NCBI GenBank assembly: GCA_020443425.1
Contig: JAGRIE010000007.1
Span: 70,868 to 134,867, forward strand
Direction: 5' to 3'
Length of the DNA: 64,000 bases
From: Halioglobus sp.
GTDB taxonomy: Bacteria > Pseudomonadota > Gammaproteobacteria > Pseudomonadales > Halieaceae
Below, in pieces: positions 12,309-21,050 of the stretch (positions are counted from its first letter, which is position 1; every line of letters starts with the position of its first letter). Position numbers and translations under genes: made by a program. The notes under the pieces are model-generated. The model had not been told where the DNA came from. It saw only the letters and a program-made list of their open reading frames with translations, and made no database searches.

Positions 12309-13786
12309 CTGAGCAGCGACCGCATAACGGGAATCAGGTCCGAGGCCGCCAGCCCACGCTGTCCCTGCTCAGCGGCCACATCGGCCGCGGCGCCGTGCAG
12401 GCAGACTCCCAGCGCCGCTGCTTCCAGCGGCGACAGGTGCTGGGCCAGCAACGCACCCAATACGCCGCTGAGTACATCCCCCATGCCACCACTGGCCATA
12501 CCGGGGTTGCCGTAGTCACTCAAGACCACGCTGTCGCCATCGCTGATCACCGTGCCGTTTCCTTTCAGGACCACAACGCCGCCAAAGCGCGCCTGCAGGG
12601 CGGCGACGGACGCAAACCTGTCAGCCTGCACCTGCGCCGTTGTCGACGACAGCAGCCGGGCCGCCTCGCCGGGGTGCGGTGTCAGCACCCGGTTCCCCGC
12701 GGCGGCGACAGCGCCCAGTGCGCCGCCGGCCAGCAGGTTCAGGCCATCGGCATCCAGCACCAGCGGTTTTCCGCTGGCCAGTGCCAGCTGCAGCAACTCC
12801 ACCGCCCAGGGTGACTGCCCCAGGCCGGGACCGACCACCAGCACATCGGCAGCCTCCAGCATGGGTGTGAAATCGGCCGCCGTCGCGATACCGCGGGGCA
12901 TCACCTCCGGCACCCTGGCCACCAGCGCGGCAACATGCTCTGGCCGCGTTGCCACCTGCACCAGGCCCGCACCGCAGCGCAGTGCCGCCTCCGCGGCGAG
13001 CGCCGCCGCCCCCGCAAGGCCGTAGTCGCCACCCACCACCAGCACCGTGCCGTAGAGACCCTTGTGCGCAGTGGCTGGCCGCGCCGGCAACCGCTCCAGC
13101 AGGGGCTCCAACTCGAGTCGCGAGCAGTCTGCGGCAACCGCCGCATACACCTCGGCCGGCACTCCCAGGTCGGAGAAATGCACCGCACCTGTGTAGTCCG
13201 GCGCCTGCAGGGTGAACAGACCGCGTTTCAGGCCGATGAAAGTCACTGTGACATCCGCGTGCACGGCCGCTCCCAGCACCCGGCCGGTATCCGAGCACAG
13301 CCCCGAGGGGATATCCACCGCCAGCACCGGCGCAGCGCAGCGATTGATACTGTCGATGGCCTCTACATAGTCGCCGCGCACATCGCCACCGAGGCCGGTA
13401 CCCAGCATGGCATCGACGATCACGCCCCGGGGCACCAGCGAGGCCGCGTGAAAATCGACTATCCTGACGCCGTTGGCCTGCGCCTGCTGTCGCGCCAGCA
13501 GTGCATCGCCGCCTATCTTTGCGGCATCGCCCACCTGCACGACCGCGACATCGATGCCGCGCTTGTGAGCCAGGTCAGCAATCAGGAAACCGTCGCCGCC
13601 ATTGTTGCCGGTACCGCACAGGATTTGCAGGTATTGCGGATCAGGCCAGCAGTCCAGCAGACAACGAAATGCCGCGTCAGCAGCGCGCGACATCAGTGTG
13701 ACACCCGCAATATTGCAGTCGTGGATTGCACAGTGATCGAGAGCGCGGGTCTGTTCTGCGGTGTAGAGGGTTTCGGTGCCTAGCAT
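12305..13786 (-). CDS. nnrD: bifunctional NAD(P)H-hydrate epimerase / ADP-dependent dehydratase
   Basis: Repairs damaged, hydrated NAD(P)H. The N-terminal YjeF_N epimerase domain (about residues 1-215) shows CGTGNNGGDGFLIADL and the VDAMLGTGLGG segment; the C-terminal ribokinase-like dehydratase domain (about 225-490) shows HKGLYGTVLVVGG, LTPHPGEAARL and GGMGDVLSGVLGALLAQ. The fused form of 493 residues is standard in gammaproteobacteria. It is the promoter-proximal gene of the minus-strand block and diverges from queG. Confidence 0.95.
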   Translation of the reverse strand: MLGTETLYTAEQTRALDHCAIHDCNIAGVTLMSRAADAAFRCLLDCWPDPQYLQILCGTGNNGGDGFLIADLAHKRGIDVAVVQVGDAAKIGGDALLARQQAQANGVRIVDFHAASLVPRGVIVDAMLGTGLGGDVRGDYVEAIDSINRCAAPVLAVDIPSGLCSDTGRVLGAAVHADVTVTFIGLKRGLFTLQAPDYTGAVHFSDLGVPAEVYAAVAADCSRLELEPLLERLPARPATAHKGLYGTVLVVGGDYGLAGAAALAAEAALRCGAGLVQVATRPEHVAALVARVPEVMPRGIATAADFTPMLEAADVLVVGPGLGQSPWAVELLQLALASGKPLVLDADGLNLLAGGALGAVAAAGNRVLTPHPGEAARLLSSTTAQVQADRFASVAALQARFGGVVVLKGNGTVISDGDSVVLSDYGNPGMASGGMGDVLSGVLGALLAQHLSPLEAAALGVCLHGAAADVAAEQGQRGLAASDLIPVMRSLLR

Positions 13787-13939
13787 TGTTTCACGACCTG
13801 TTGATTAGCGTTGACCTGTTCGGCTGGCGACAGCAGGGGGCGCGCATCGACACACCGCACGCAAGCCAAGAAAGACACCCATAGTAGCGCCACATCTGTC
13901 AGAATTATAACGACATGCCAGACAACGGTCGCTCCCATT

Positions 13940-15016
13940 TTGCCACAAGCACTCTCACAGCAGCAGCTTCACTCCCTGGCGGAACAGATCCGGGAATGGG
14001 CCGCGGAGCTCGGCTTCCAGCAGGTCGGTATCACCGGCGTCAACCTGGGTGAACACGAGGCCCACCTGCAGCGGTGGCTGGATGCCGGACACCACGGCAG
14101 CATGGCGTATATGGCGCGCCACGGCAGCAAACGGGCGCGCCCCGACGAGCTGGTACCCGGCACACTGCGGGTCATCTCGCTGCGCATGAACTACCTGGAG
14201 CGCGACACGCAAGCGCTAGAGGTCCTCGCCTCGCCGCAGAAAGCGTATATCTCCCGCTACACCCTGGGCCGTGACTACCACAAACTGGTGCGCAAGCGGC
14301 TGTCGCTGCTGGCGCGGCGTATCGAGGCGGAAACCGGCAGCGGGCAGTACCGGGCCTTTGTCGACAGCGCGCCGGTACTGGAACGCGCCGTTGCGGAACA
14401 GGCTGGGCTCGGCTGGATTGCCAAAAACACGTTGCTGATCAACCGCGATGCCGGCTCGTGGTTTTTCCTGGGGGAAATCTTCACCGACCTGCCGCTGCCG
14501 ATAGATGCGCCGCAGCAGAGCAAACACTGCGGCAGTTGCACCGCCTGCCTGGACATCTGCCCGACCGACGCCTTCACCGGCCCGTTCCAGCTGGACGCCC
14601 GCAAATGCATCTCCTATCTCACCATCGAGCACCACGGCAGCATCGACCCCGAGCTGCGCCCGCTGATGGGCAACCGTATTTTCGGCTGTGATGACTGCCA
14701 GCTGTGCTGCCCCTGGAACAAATTCGCCCAGCCCACCGACGAGGTGGATTTCCGGCCGCGCCACGGACTGGCCGACAGCGACCTCGTGGCCCTGTTCAGC
14801 TGGGACGAGCCGACCTTCCTGGCCAAAACCGAGGGCTCCGCGATCCGCCGGATAGGCTACGAGCGCTGGTTGCGCAACCTCGCAGTGGCGCTGGGCAACG
14901 CCCCGCACTCAGCGGACGTCGTCAACGCACTGCTGGCCCGGCGCGGGCATGCCTCGACACTGGTGCAGGAACATGTCGCCTGGGCCCTGCAGCAGCACGG
15001 CGTCAGCGCAACTTGA
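13940..15016 (+). CDS. queG: epoxyqueuosine reductase QueG
   Basis: Cobalamin-dependent iron-sulfur enzyme for the last step of queuosine synthesis in tRNA. Two cluster motifs are present, [12 protein letters not shown] and [13 protein letters not shown], and the C-terminus has a HEAT-like stretch. Homology begins near [20 protein letters not shown], so I place the start at the TTG at 13940 (358 residues); no good ribosome site is seen there. The frame remains open back to 13811, but that extension looks non-coding. TATAAC at 13907-13912 could be its -10. The stop overlaps the convergent orn gene by 14 bp. Confidence 0.93.
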   Translation: MPQALSQQQLHSLAEQIREWAAELGFQQVGITGVNLGEHEAHLQRWLDAGHHGSMAYMARHGSKRARPDELVPGTLRVISLRMNYLERDTQALEVLASPQKAYISRYTLGRDYHKLVRKRLSLLARRIEAETGSGQYRAFVDSAPVLERAVAEQAGLGWIAKNTLLINRDAGSWFFLGEIFTDLPLPIDAPQQSKHCGSCTACLDICPTDAFTGPFQLDARKCISYLTIEHHGSIDPELRPLMGNRIFGCDDCQLCCPWNKFAQPTDEVDFRPRHGLADSDLVALFSWDEPTFLAKTEGSAIRRIGYERWLRNLAVALGNAPHSADVVNALLARRGHASTLVQEHVAWALQQHGVSAT

Positions 15017-15548
15017 GGAAATGCTCGCGGTAATAGCGCATTTCATTGATCGACTCGCGGATATCATCCAGTGCCAGATGGGTGCCGGTCTTGGTGAAAC
15101 CGGCTTCCAGCTCTGGCCGCCAGCGCTGCATCAGGATTTTGAGCGTGCTCACATCCAGGTTGCGGTAGTGGAAAAAGGCCTCCAGTTGCGGCAGGTGCCG
15201 GGCCATGAAGCGCCGGTCCTGGCAGATGGTGTTGCCACACATCGGCGAGCTGCCGCTGGGCACCCACTGCTCGAGAAAGGCCAGCGTTTCCCGCGCCGCC
15301 CGCTGCTCGTCATAGGCGCTGGCCCTGACCCTGTCCACGAGGCCGGAGCGCGTGTGGTGGGTGGTGTTCCATTCATCCATCGCCGCCAGTGCGGCATCAC
15401 TCTGGTGCAGCGCTATCACCGGCCCCTCGGCGAGGGTGTTGAGGTCGGTATCGGTCACAATGGTGGCAATCTCTATCACCAAATCCCTGTCCGGATCGAG
15501 CCCTGTCATTTCCATATCGACCCAAATGAGATTGCTGGCGTTCTGCAT
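15003..15548 (-). CDS. orn: oligoribonuclease Orn
   Basis: DEDDh 3'-5' exonuclease that degrades di- to short oligoribonucleotides, including pGpG made from cyclic di-GMP. Motifs: [10 protein letters not shown] (Exo I), a central [11 protein letters not shown] segment, and [13 protein letters not shown] (Exo III). The ATG at 15548 gives 181 residues, the length of E. coli Orn; the frame stays open upstream to 15614 but that part lacks family similarity. It diverges from rsgA, as in many relatives. Confidence 0.96.
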   Translation of the reverse strand: MQNASNLIWVDMEMTGLDPDRDLVIEIATIVTDTDLNTLAEGPVIALHQSDAALAAMDEWNTTHHTRSGLVDRVRASAYDEQRAARETLAFLEQWVPSGSSPMCGNTICQDRRFMARHLPQLEAFFHYRNLDVSTLKILMQRWRPELEAGFTKTGTHLALDDIRESINEMRYYREHFLKLR

Positions 15549-15631
15549 GCGGCGCGTCCTGAGGTACCCAAAGATCCGGCAGTGTAACAAATTGCCTCGA
15601 CAGACCAAGGGCATATCCCAATAATGCGCAC

Positions 15632-16645
15632 ATGAGTAAACGCAAGCTCAGCCGGCAGCAGGCCTGGCGCATCGAGAAAATCCAGGGGGAGCGCGCCAAG
15701 CGCGCCGCACGCCGCGACGGCGATGCGCAGAGTGCGCTCAGCGGCGGCGAACTCGGCCCGGAACAGGATGGGCTTGTGGTCGCGCACTACGGCACCCAGG
15801 TAGCCGTGGAGTCAGAGCCGGGGCACAGCCAGCGCTGCCACCTGCGCGCCAACCTGGAGGGCCTGGTGACGGGCGATCAGGTAGTCTGGTGTGAGGGCGA
15901 CCCGATGGGCGTGGTAGTGGCACAGCGCGAGCGCCACAGCGTGCTCTCGCGCCCCGACCCCTACGGCAAACTGAAGCCGGTGGCGGCCAACATCGACCAG
16001 ATCCTGCTGGTGGTCGCACCGCGCCCCGAACCCCATGCCAACCTCATCGACCGCTACCTGGTCGCGGCGGAGGTGGTCGGTATCGAGCCCATCATCCTGC
16101 TGAACAAGACCGACCTGCTGGCCGCCGAGCCCGAGCTGGCAGAGGCGATGGACGCACTGCTGGCGATCTACCCGACACTGGGCTACCGCGTCATCCGCAC
16201 CTCGATCAGGGACGACGGGCTGGGCGAATTGCAGGACGCGCTGCGCCAGCGCACCAGCGTCTTTGTGGGGCAGTCCGGTGTCGGCAAGTCCTCGCTGGTG
16301 AACGCGCTGCTGCCCGATGCCGATATCCGCGTCGGCGCCCTCTCCGAGAGCACCCAGAAAGGCACGCATACCACCACCACCGCGCTGCTGCTGCACCTGG
16401 ACTGCGGCGGCACCCTGATCGATTCACCGGGCATCCGGGAATTCGGTTTATGGCATATGAGCAGGGCGCAGGTGGAGCAGGGGTTCAGGGAGTTCCGCCC
16501 GCTGCTCGGCAGCTGCAAGTTCCGCGATTGCCAGCACCGGCACGAGCCGGGCTGCGCTATTCTCGCCGGAGTCGAATCCGGCGCGATCAGCGAGCGACGG
16601 CTGGACAGTTACCGGCGCATCGTGGCCAGTCTGGAAGAGAGCTAG
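15632..16645 (+). CDS. rsgA: small ribosomal subunit biogenesis GTPase RsgA
   Basis: Circularly permuted GTPase that tests late assembly of the 30S subunit. An N-terminal basic tail and OB fold are followed by the permuted G motifs in the order NKTD (G4), [12 protein letters not shown] (G1) and [10 protein letters not shown] (G3), then the zinc site [14 protein letters not shown]. Length 337 residues. The start [21 protein letters not shown] is a typical RsgA N-terminus. Confidence 0.96.
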   Translation: MSKRKLSRQQAWRIEKIQGERAKRAARRDGDAQSALSGGELGPEQDGLVVAHYGTQVAVESEPGHSQRCHLRANLEGLVTGDQVVWCEGDPMGVVVAQRERHSVLSRPDPYGKLKPVAANIDQILLVVAPRPEPHANLIDRYLVAAEVVGIEPIILLNKTDLLAAEPELAEAMDALLAIYPTLGYRVIRTSIRDDGLGELQDALRQRTSVFVGQSGVGKSSLVNALLPDADIRVGALSESTQKGTHTTTTALLLHLDCGGTLIDSPGIREFGLWHMSRAQVEQGFREFRPLLGSCKFRDCQHRHEPGCAILAGVESGAISERRLDSYRRIVASLEES

Positions 16646-16659
16646 AAAACGCCGGCGTG

Positions 16660-16883
16660 CCGGCCCTGCAGGCTTGCCGGCCCTGCAGGCTTGCTGGCCC
16701 TGCAGGCGGTTGGCGGGTTGAACGGCCGCAAGCCTGGCCTCGCTTGCGGGCTGCTGCGCAACTCGACAAAAATTGCTGCGCAATTTTCTGGACTCGGACA
16801 GTGCTCGCAGACACCCCCCCGCAAGCGAGGCCAGGCTTGAGCAGCGGCCTGATTGTCCAACCCGCCAACCGCCTGCAGGGCCT
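16660..16883. repeat. tandem 17-bp repeats plus long imperfect palindrome
   Basis: Three copies of a 17-bp unit (CCGGCCCTGCAGGCTTG and variants) run from 16660 to 16710. The last copy leads into the left arm (16697-16750) of a large inverted repeat whose right arm is 16818-16882. The outer 25 bp and inner 22 bp of the arms match perfectly; only the middle (8 versus 18 bp) differs. Each arm also contains its own GCAAGC/GCTTGC hairpin, and the central loop holds a perfect AAAATTGC-TGC-GCAATTTT stem (16769-16787). No coding sequence is seen. It resembles a REP/BIME-type or MITE-like element; family not recognised. Confidence 0.85.
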
Positions 16884-16940
16884 GCGTACTCCACCGCGGA
16901 AGGCTTTTGCTGAGCGGAATGACAACGCCTGTGAGCGCTG

Positions 16941-17789
16941 CTACTGGTAGCTCCCGAGGGCCTCGCCCATGCGGGTGGCCGCGCCGGCGATATAGCGCTC
17001 GTCGAAGCGCATCACCCCTTGCGGGAACAGCAGGATCACGGTGGAGCCGAGCATGAAGCGACCCATTTCATCGCCCTTGCCCAGCGTTACCGGCTGCGGC
17101 AGCTGCTGGTAGTCCACAGATACCGGGCACTTCGGCGGCGGCGCCACCTGCCCTGACCAGACTGTCTCGATTCCCGCCACCACCATGGCGCCGACAAGAA
17201 TCATCGCCATCGGGCCGTGCTCGGTATCGAAATAACAGACCAGGCGCTCATTGCGGGCGAACAGGCGATCCACATTCTCCGCCGTCACGGCATTGACCGA
17301 GAACAGCTGGCCGGGAATATAACAGGTGCCGGCCAGGCGCCCGGCCACCGGCATATGTACGCGGTGATAATCTTTAGGAGACAGGTAGATGGTGGCAAAC
17401 TGCCCGCCCTGGAACTGCGCTGCGCGCGCCTCGTCACCGCCGAGCAGGTCCGCGGCGGAGAAATATCGGCCCTTGGCCTGGAACAGCAGGCCATTGGCGA
17501 TGTCACCCGACTGGCTGATGGCGCCATCCGCGGGGCAGAGGATATCCGCATCCGCCAGCGGTCGTGCGCCCTCGCGCAGCGGGCGCGTGAAAAATTCGTT
17601 GAAGCAGGCATAGCGGGTGTGATCCGGCTCCTGTGCTTCCGACATATCCACATTGAAGTGCTGGATGAAGCGCTGGATCACCCAGTTTTTCAGCCACTCG
17701 GGCTGACGCAGCGCTGCCAGGAAACCGGTGCAGCGCGACAACAGATGCTGCGGGACAATGTGCTGAAAAAAAATGAAGAGTCTATCCAT
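16941..17789 (-). CDS. psd: phosphatidylserine decarboxylase proenzyme
   Basis: Inner-membrane enzyme that makes phosphatidylethanolamine. It is a pyruvoyl enzyme: the self-cleavage motif LGST is present near the C-terminus in RFMLGSTVILL. Earlier motifs include FNEFFTR, CPADGAISQ and YHRVHMPVAG. I use the ATG at 17789 (MDRLFIFFQHIVPQHLLSR), which is the family start and gives 282 residues; the open frame upstream to 17873 is not conserved. The palindromic repeat lies directly downstream. Confidence 0.95.
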   Translation of the reverse strand: MDRLFIFFQHIVPQHLLSRCTGFLAALRQPEWLKNWVIQRFIQHFNVDMSEAQEPDHTRYACFNEFFTRPLREGARPLADADILCPADGAISQSGDIANGLLFQAKGRYFSAADLLGGDEARAAQFQGGQFATIYLSPKDYHRVHMPVAGRLAGTCYIPGQLFSVNAVTAENVDRLFARNERLVCYFDTEHGPMAMILVGAMVVAGIETVWSGQVAPPPKCPVSVDYQQLPQPVTLGKGDEMGRFMLGSTVILLFPQGVMRFDERYIAGAATRMGEALGSYQ

Positions 17790-17909
17790 GGCGCCTAGTG
17801 TACCGTGTCGTCGGGGCCACGAGTATAAGGCAGAGCCAACTGCAGCGGTAAAGGAAAAATTCCCATGCCGCATCGGGCTGCAGGGCGACAGGCCGGCGCG
17901 CGCGCCACA

Positions 17910-18101
17910 TCAATGCAGGTCTGCCATCTGTCGCAGGCGCAGGGCCCGGGCGTAGCGCCGCTCGGCACACTCCAGCATCGCCTGTAATCGCGACGCCGAC
18001 GTATCGTCGCGCTCTCGCCCCCACCAGACCACGAAGTCGCGCCAGAAAGCCAGTTCCTCGCGGGCCAGTTCCAATTCGGTTTCAATTGCATCCATCTGCA
18101 T
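17910..18101 (-). CDS. hypothetical small helical protein
   Basis: A 63-residue frame (MQMDAIETELELAREELAFW...) rich in Glu, Arg, Ala and Leu, predicted to be almost entirely helical and perhaps coiled-coil. Residue spacing and codon use look like the neighbouring real genes, unlike the overlapping frame at 17795-18091. No family recognised. The start may also be the ATG two codons later; no strong ribosome site is visible for either. It lies between psd and the AraC-type regulator on the same strand. Confidence 0.55.
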   Translation of the reverse strand: MQMDAIETELELAREELAFWRDFVVWWGRERDDTSASRLQAMLECAERRYARALRLRQMADLH

Positions 18102-18199
18102 TGTTCGGCCAGTCAATCATGGCGTTATTCTATGCATCAGGGCCGCGGTGAAAATAACCGCAGGCGCCAATCCTGTACCAGATTGCGCCAGGTTCACGA

Positions 18200-19204
18200 C
18201 TACTGTGGCAGCTGGGACCTGAACGCTGCCGGCGGGTCGCCGGTCCATTTCTTGAATGCGCGGGAAAAAGAGGACGCGTCGGAGAATCCCAGCATGTAGC
18301 TGATCTCGGACAGAGGCATGCTTTTGTCAGCGATATATTTTGCCGCGAGGTCACGGCGCACTTCGCTCAACAGCGTGCGATAGCTGGTACCCTCTTCCGC
18401 CAACTTGCGCTGCAGGGTTCGGCCGCTGACGCAGACGCGCCTGGCAATCGCCTCTTCCGAGGGCGCGCCGGACGGCAGCGCTTCAATGATGGCGCGCTTG
18501 ACCTGGCTGACGATATCGGGGCGCGCAAACTCGCGGAGCATTGTCTCCAGTATCTGGTCGCTGCTGAGGGCCAGGTCGCGATTGGCCGCGCTCAGGGGCC
18601 GTTGCATATCCGCCAGCTTGAACGAGATTCTCGACACCGGCTGCGCGAACTTCAGCGGACAGCGAAACACAGCAAAATGATCGCCTGTCGCAGCCGGCTC
18701 CGGATAGGTAAACGCTACTTCTGCCGGATCGATACCCTGATCCAGCCCCAACCGGCACAGGCTTATCAACAGCGCGGCCCGGCTGTCCTCCATCACCCGG
18801 ACAGCCCCGTCTGGCGCCGTCGGCACTGCGCTAAGGAAATGCATTTTCCCATCGCTTTCGGACACCGAGACCTCCAGACCGGTATTCACTATCGATACAT
18901 AACGCTGCAGTCGCTGGATGGCTTCTGTGAGTGTGGCACTGGAGAGAAAGGTCACGCCCAGCGCGTTCAGGTCAAGCGGCGAGTAGTACTGCGCCAGTTG
19001 CAGCCCGATATTCTCATTGCGGGTCAGCCTGGCCGCCTCGAGAAACACCTTGGCGAGCACGCGGAAGGGGTAGCGTGTACGGGGTTCCCTGATCAGCGCG
19101 GGGTCGAGACCACACTGCCTGAACAGCGCATCGGCATCGATACTGTTTGCGTCCAGGTAGCGCCACAGCGACCTGCCCGCTGACGCCAGAATCGTGGCCT
19201 CCAT
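18200..19204 (-). CDS. AraC family transcriptional regulator with arabinose-binding-like N-terminal domain
   Basis: A 334-residue one-component regulator. The N-terminal two thirds match the Arabinose_bd-type sensor region found in OruR/ArgR-like AraC proteins (LANNENIGL-type segment seen as RNENIGLQLAQYYSPLDLNA). The C-terminal double helix-turn-helix has RRVCVSGRTLQRKLAEEGTS and LGFSDASSFSRAFKKWTGD. The ATG at 19204 (MEATILASAGRSLWRYLD) has a GGGGACAGGG upstream; the frame stays open to 19309 without family character. Target and ligand unknown; a small membrane protein gene diverges from it. Confidence 0.9.
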   Translation of the reverse strand: MEATILASAGRSLWRYLDANSIDADALFRQCGLDPALIREPRTRYPFRVLAKVFLEAARLTRNENIGLQLAQYYSPLDLNALGVTFLSSATLTEAIQRLQRYVSIVNTGLEVSVSESDGKMHFLSAVPTAPDGAVRVMEDSRAALLISLCRLGLDQGIDPAEVAFTYPEPAATGDHFAVFRCPLKFAQPVSRISFKLADMQRPLSAANRDLALSSDQILETMLREFARPDIVSQVKRAIIEALPSGAPSEEAIARRVCVSGRTLQRKLAEEGTSYRTLLSEVRRDLAAKYIADKSMPLSEISYMLGFSDASSFSRAFKKWTGDPPAAFRSQLPQ

Positions 19205-19378
19205 ACCCTGTCCCCTCAATACATCCCGCCTGAGTGTAGGAATGCTGGCGTACAGGGTCAAGCGAATGGCGCGCCCTGCTATCGATAATACCCACCCGCG
19301 AGAACACAATTGCTCGCACAGAAAAAGCAGCTGCGGCCAGTGTCGGCCCGGCCCCTGAAGGAGACATCCGGCGGTGCC

Positions 19379-19588
19379 ATGAAAAAGACTCGCAAGCCAA
19401 TAAAAAGAAGCCGTACCGAGAGGGTGTTGCTGACACTGCTGGTCATTTTGTGGCTGGGCATGGCCGTGCTCTACTGGCCTGTTGCGCTGGTATTCCTGCT
19501 ATTGGTTGCCGTGCAGGCGCCCGGCAAAAGAGCCACGGAAAAGCTGATGGATAAATTCAGGAAAGACGGACACGACCAGGAACCGTAA
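19379..19588 (+). CDS. hypothetical single-helix membrane protein
   Basis: A 69-residue protein: a strongly basic N-terminus (MKKTRKPIKRSRTER), one hydrophobic segment (about residues 16-45, likely one long or two closely packed helices) and a charged tail. The positive-inside rule would put both ends in the cytoplasm if there are two helices. I use the ATG at 19379; an upstream AAGGAG is about 15 bases away, which is far, so the start is not certain. No family recognised. It is divergent from the AraC-type regulator. Confidence 0.6.
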   Translation: MKKTRKPIKRSRTERVLLTLLVILWLGMAVLYWPVALVFLLLVAVQAPGKRATEKLMDKFRKDGHDQEP

Positions 19589-19623
19589 GCCACCCGCCGC
19601 CATGGCGGCGCCCATCCGGATAG

Positions 19624-19654
19624 AAAAAAGCCCCGGCAGCGACGCTGCCGGGGC
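19624..19654 (-). terminator. rho-independent terminator of the DUF2860 gene
   Basis: A perfect 11-bp GC stem (GCCCCGGCAGC and its complement) with a 3-base loop, followed on the minus strand by six T residues. It lies 21 bp after the stop of the minus-strand outer-membrane protein gene and is a textbook intrinsic terminator in that direction. On the plus strand the stem is not followed by a T run, so it is not expected to end transcription of the small membrane protein gene as efficiently. Confidence 0.92.
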
Positions 19655-19675
19655 CTTCAACTGACCGGGTTGCAA

Positions 19676-20683
19676 CTAGAAGCTGCGACCGATACGCGCT
19701 GAGAACATCGCGACAGAGCTCTTGTTGAAGTCGATGTCGGCCTGGTTCTCGCCCCAGGAGACACCCACAGTTGTGAACCATCGCTCCCAACCGAACGGAT
19801 CCGGGATGCGCAGCTCGCTGGCGAGCACATAGATGTCGGCATTGTTCTTTTCATTGAAGATCGGGTTGACCTTGTCGCCATCGAGGCTCTGGTACGCGGC
19901 GCGGTTCAACCAGGTGTAGCTGCCCGCATCGTAGACGAAACTGACGCCGAGCTCATAGCCGTCCTGGGCCATGGCCTTACCGTCCAGGTCGCGATCGATA
20001 TAAGCTGCGCTGGGACGGACCACCAGGTCATTGTCCATGCAGTTGAACGCGTAACCCAGTTCGATACGGGTCACATCGCCCTCGCGATCAAGCAGTTTCT
20101 GGTCTTCCGCACTGAGGCCGAGGCTCTCGCCGCTGCGCTCGTGGTCGAGGTCCACTTTGCGTACATTGGCGATGAACTCGAGGCCGGTACCGAACATTTT
20201 GTCCCAGGTGAGGCGGCCGCCACTGGTGGTGCGCTCTGTGGAGCTGCGGTTTGAACCCAGCTGGTAGGGGTCTTCCCACACTTCCAGCTTGGCAACGCCC
20301 GGGGCGAGGCCGGCCAGTTCGATATTACCCAGCGAATCAAAGTCGTGGCGCACGGCCAGTACTGTATTGGTGGAGAAGTCCAGGGAGTCCTCTACGGCAG
20401 TGCCAGCGTAGATCCGGGTTTTCTTGTTGGCAAACGTATAACCCAGGTTGTAGTCAAAGCTGGGGATGATGATGTCGGTCTGGTCCGGAGAGTCGTAGTA
20501 GTAGATGTCATTATTGCTCAGGTCAATACTGAGGATCTCTGCCAGGAAGTTGGACTCGACAGAGCCACCGGCAGCGCCGACTGCGAGAAAACCAGAAAAC
20601 CCGGCTTCCTTGGGCATCTCATCCATCGCTGATGCAGACATTGCCAGTGTAGAGACCGCCAGGGATAGTGCTAACTTTTTCAT
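19676..20683 (-). CDS. DUF2860 family outer-membrane beta-barrel protein
   Basis: A 335-residue exported protein with an N-terminal signal peptide (MKKLALSLAVSTLAMSASA) and alternating amphipathic strands, ending in the aromatic C-terminal residue typical of outer-membrane barrels (ARIGRSF). The segments EAGFSGFLAVGAAGG, YNLGYTFANKKTRIYAGT and VWEDPY match what I know of the DUF2860 family of Vibrio and relatives; function not established. The ATG at 20683 is chosen because GGAG (inside the upstream in-frame ATGGAG) is 9 bases away. It has its own promoter and terminator. Confidence 0.8.
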   Translation of the reverse strand: MKKLALSLAVSTLAMSASAMDEMPKEAGFSGFLAVGAAGGSVESNFLAEILSIDLSNNDIYYYDSPDQTDIIIPSFDYNLGYTFANKKTRIYAGTAVEDSLDFSTNTVLAVRHDFDSLGNIELAGLAPGVAKLEVWEDPYQLGSNRSSTERTTSGGRLTWDKMFGTGLEFIANVRKVDLDHERSGESLGLSAEDQKLLDREGDVTRIELGYAFNCMDNDLVVRPSAAYIDRDLDGKAMAQDGYELGVSFVYDAGSYTWLNRAAYQSLDGDKVNPIFNEKNNADIYVLASELRIPDPFGWERWFTTVGVSWGENQADIDFNKSSVAMFSARIGRSF

Positions 20684-20728
20684 TCTGTTTTTCTCCATAA
20701 CACGTTGTCAGATGTGTGGTATTTCGTG

Positions 20729-20757
20729 ATTATAGGGTTGCTTATTCCGCGTTAACA
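20729..20757 (-). promoter_or_regulatory. promoter of the DUF2860 gene
   Basis: The minus strand carries a perfect TATAAT (plus positions 20729-20734). The best -35 match, TTAACG, is 15 bp upstream, which is short, so the -35 is weak. Predicted transcripts would have a leader of about 40 bases to the ATG at 20683. Support comes from the perfect -10 and from the paired terminator downstream. Confidence 0.6.
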
Positions 20758-20759
20758 GC

Positions 20760-21050
20760 GAAAACACTTGGTAATATTCCCCCAACAACCGGGCCATCCG
20801 CACACACCTGCCGCGGCAGACCGGGCTGCCACGGCAACCCTGTGGGGCCTTGCCGGGAGCGCTGTGGGACCAGGCCCGGCAACAGCCACCGCGGCAGTGA
20901 ACCCGCTTTGGCAGACAAGGATAGCGCTGTTTGAAGTCGGTTTTATGACGGCAGCGGCGCGACGACAGGCGCGGCAGAGTCAGCAGCACCCCGGATGCAG
21001 GCCGCCGTCACAGCGGTTATGCTTCGGGTTTGCAGACAACAGGACAGCGC
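20760..21050. other. intergenic region with nested inverted repeat
   Basis: Between the DUF2860 promoter and the DUF2868 gene I see no convincing coding frame. It holds a 12-bp perfect palindrome CTGCCGCGGCAG (20808-20819) and a nested inverted repeat: outer arms CTGCCACGG (826-834 of this kilobase, i.e. 20826-20834) and CCGCGGCAG (20889-20897), inner arms TTGCCGGG (20850-20857) and CCCGGCAA (20875-20882). Promoter elements for the downstream gene are not clear. Confidence 0.6.

Noticed and set aside
16660-16710. Possible CRISPR-like array
   Set aside because: The 17-bp units are contiguous without spacers and are only three in number; no cas gene is nearby.
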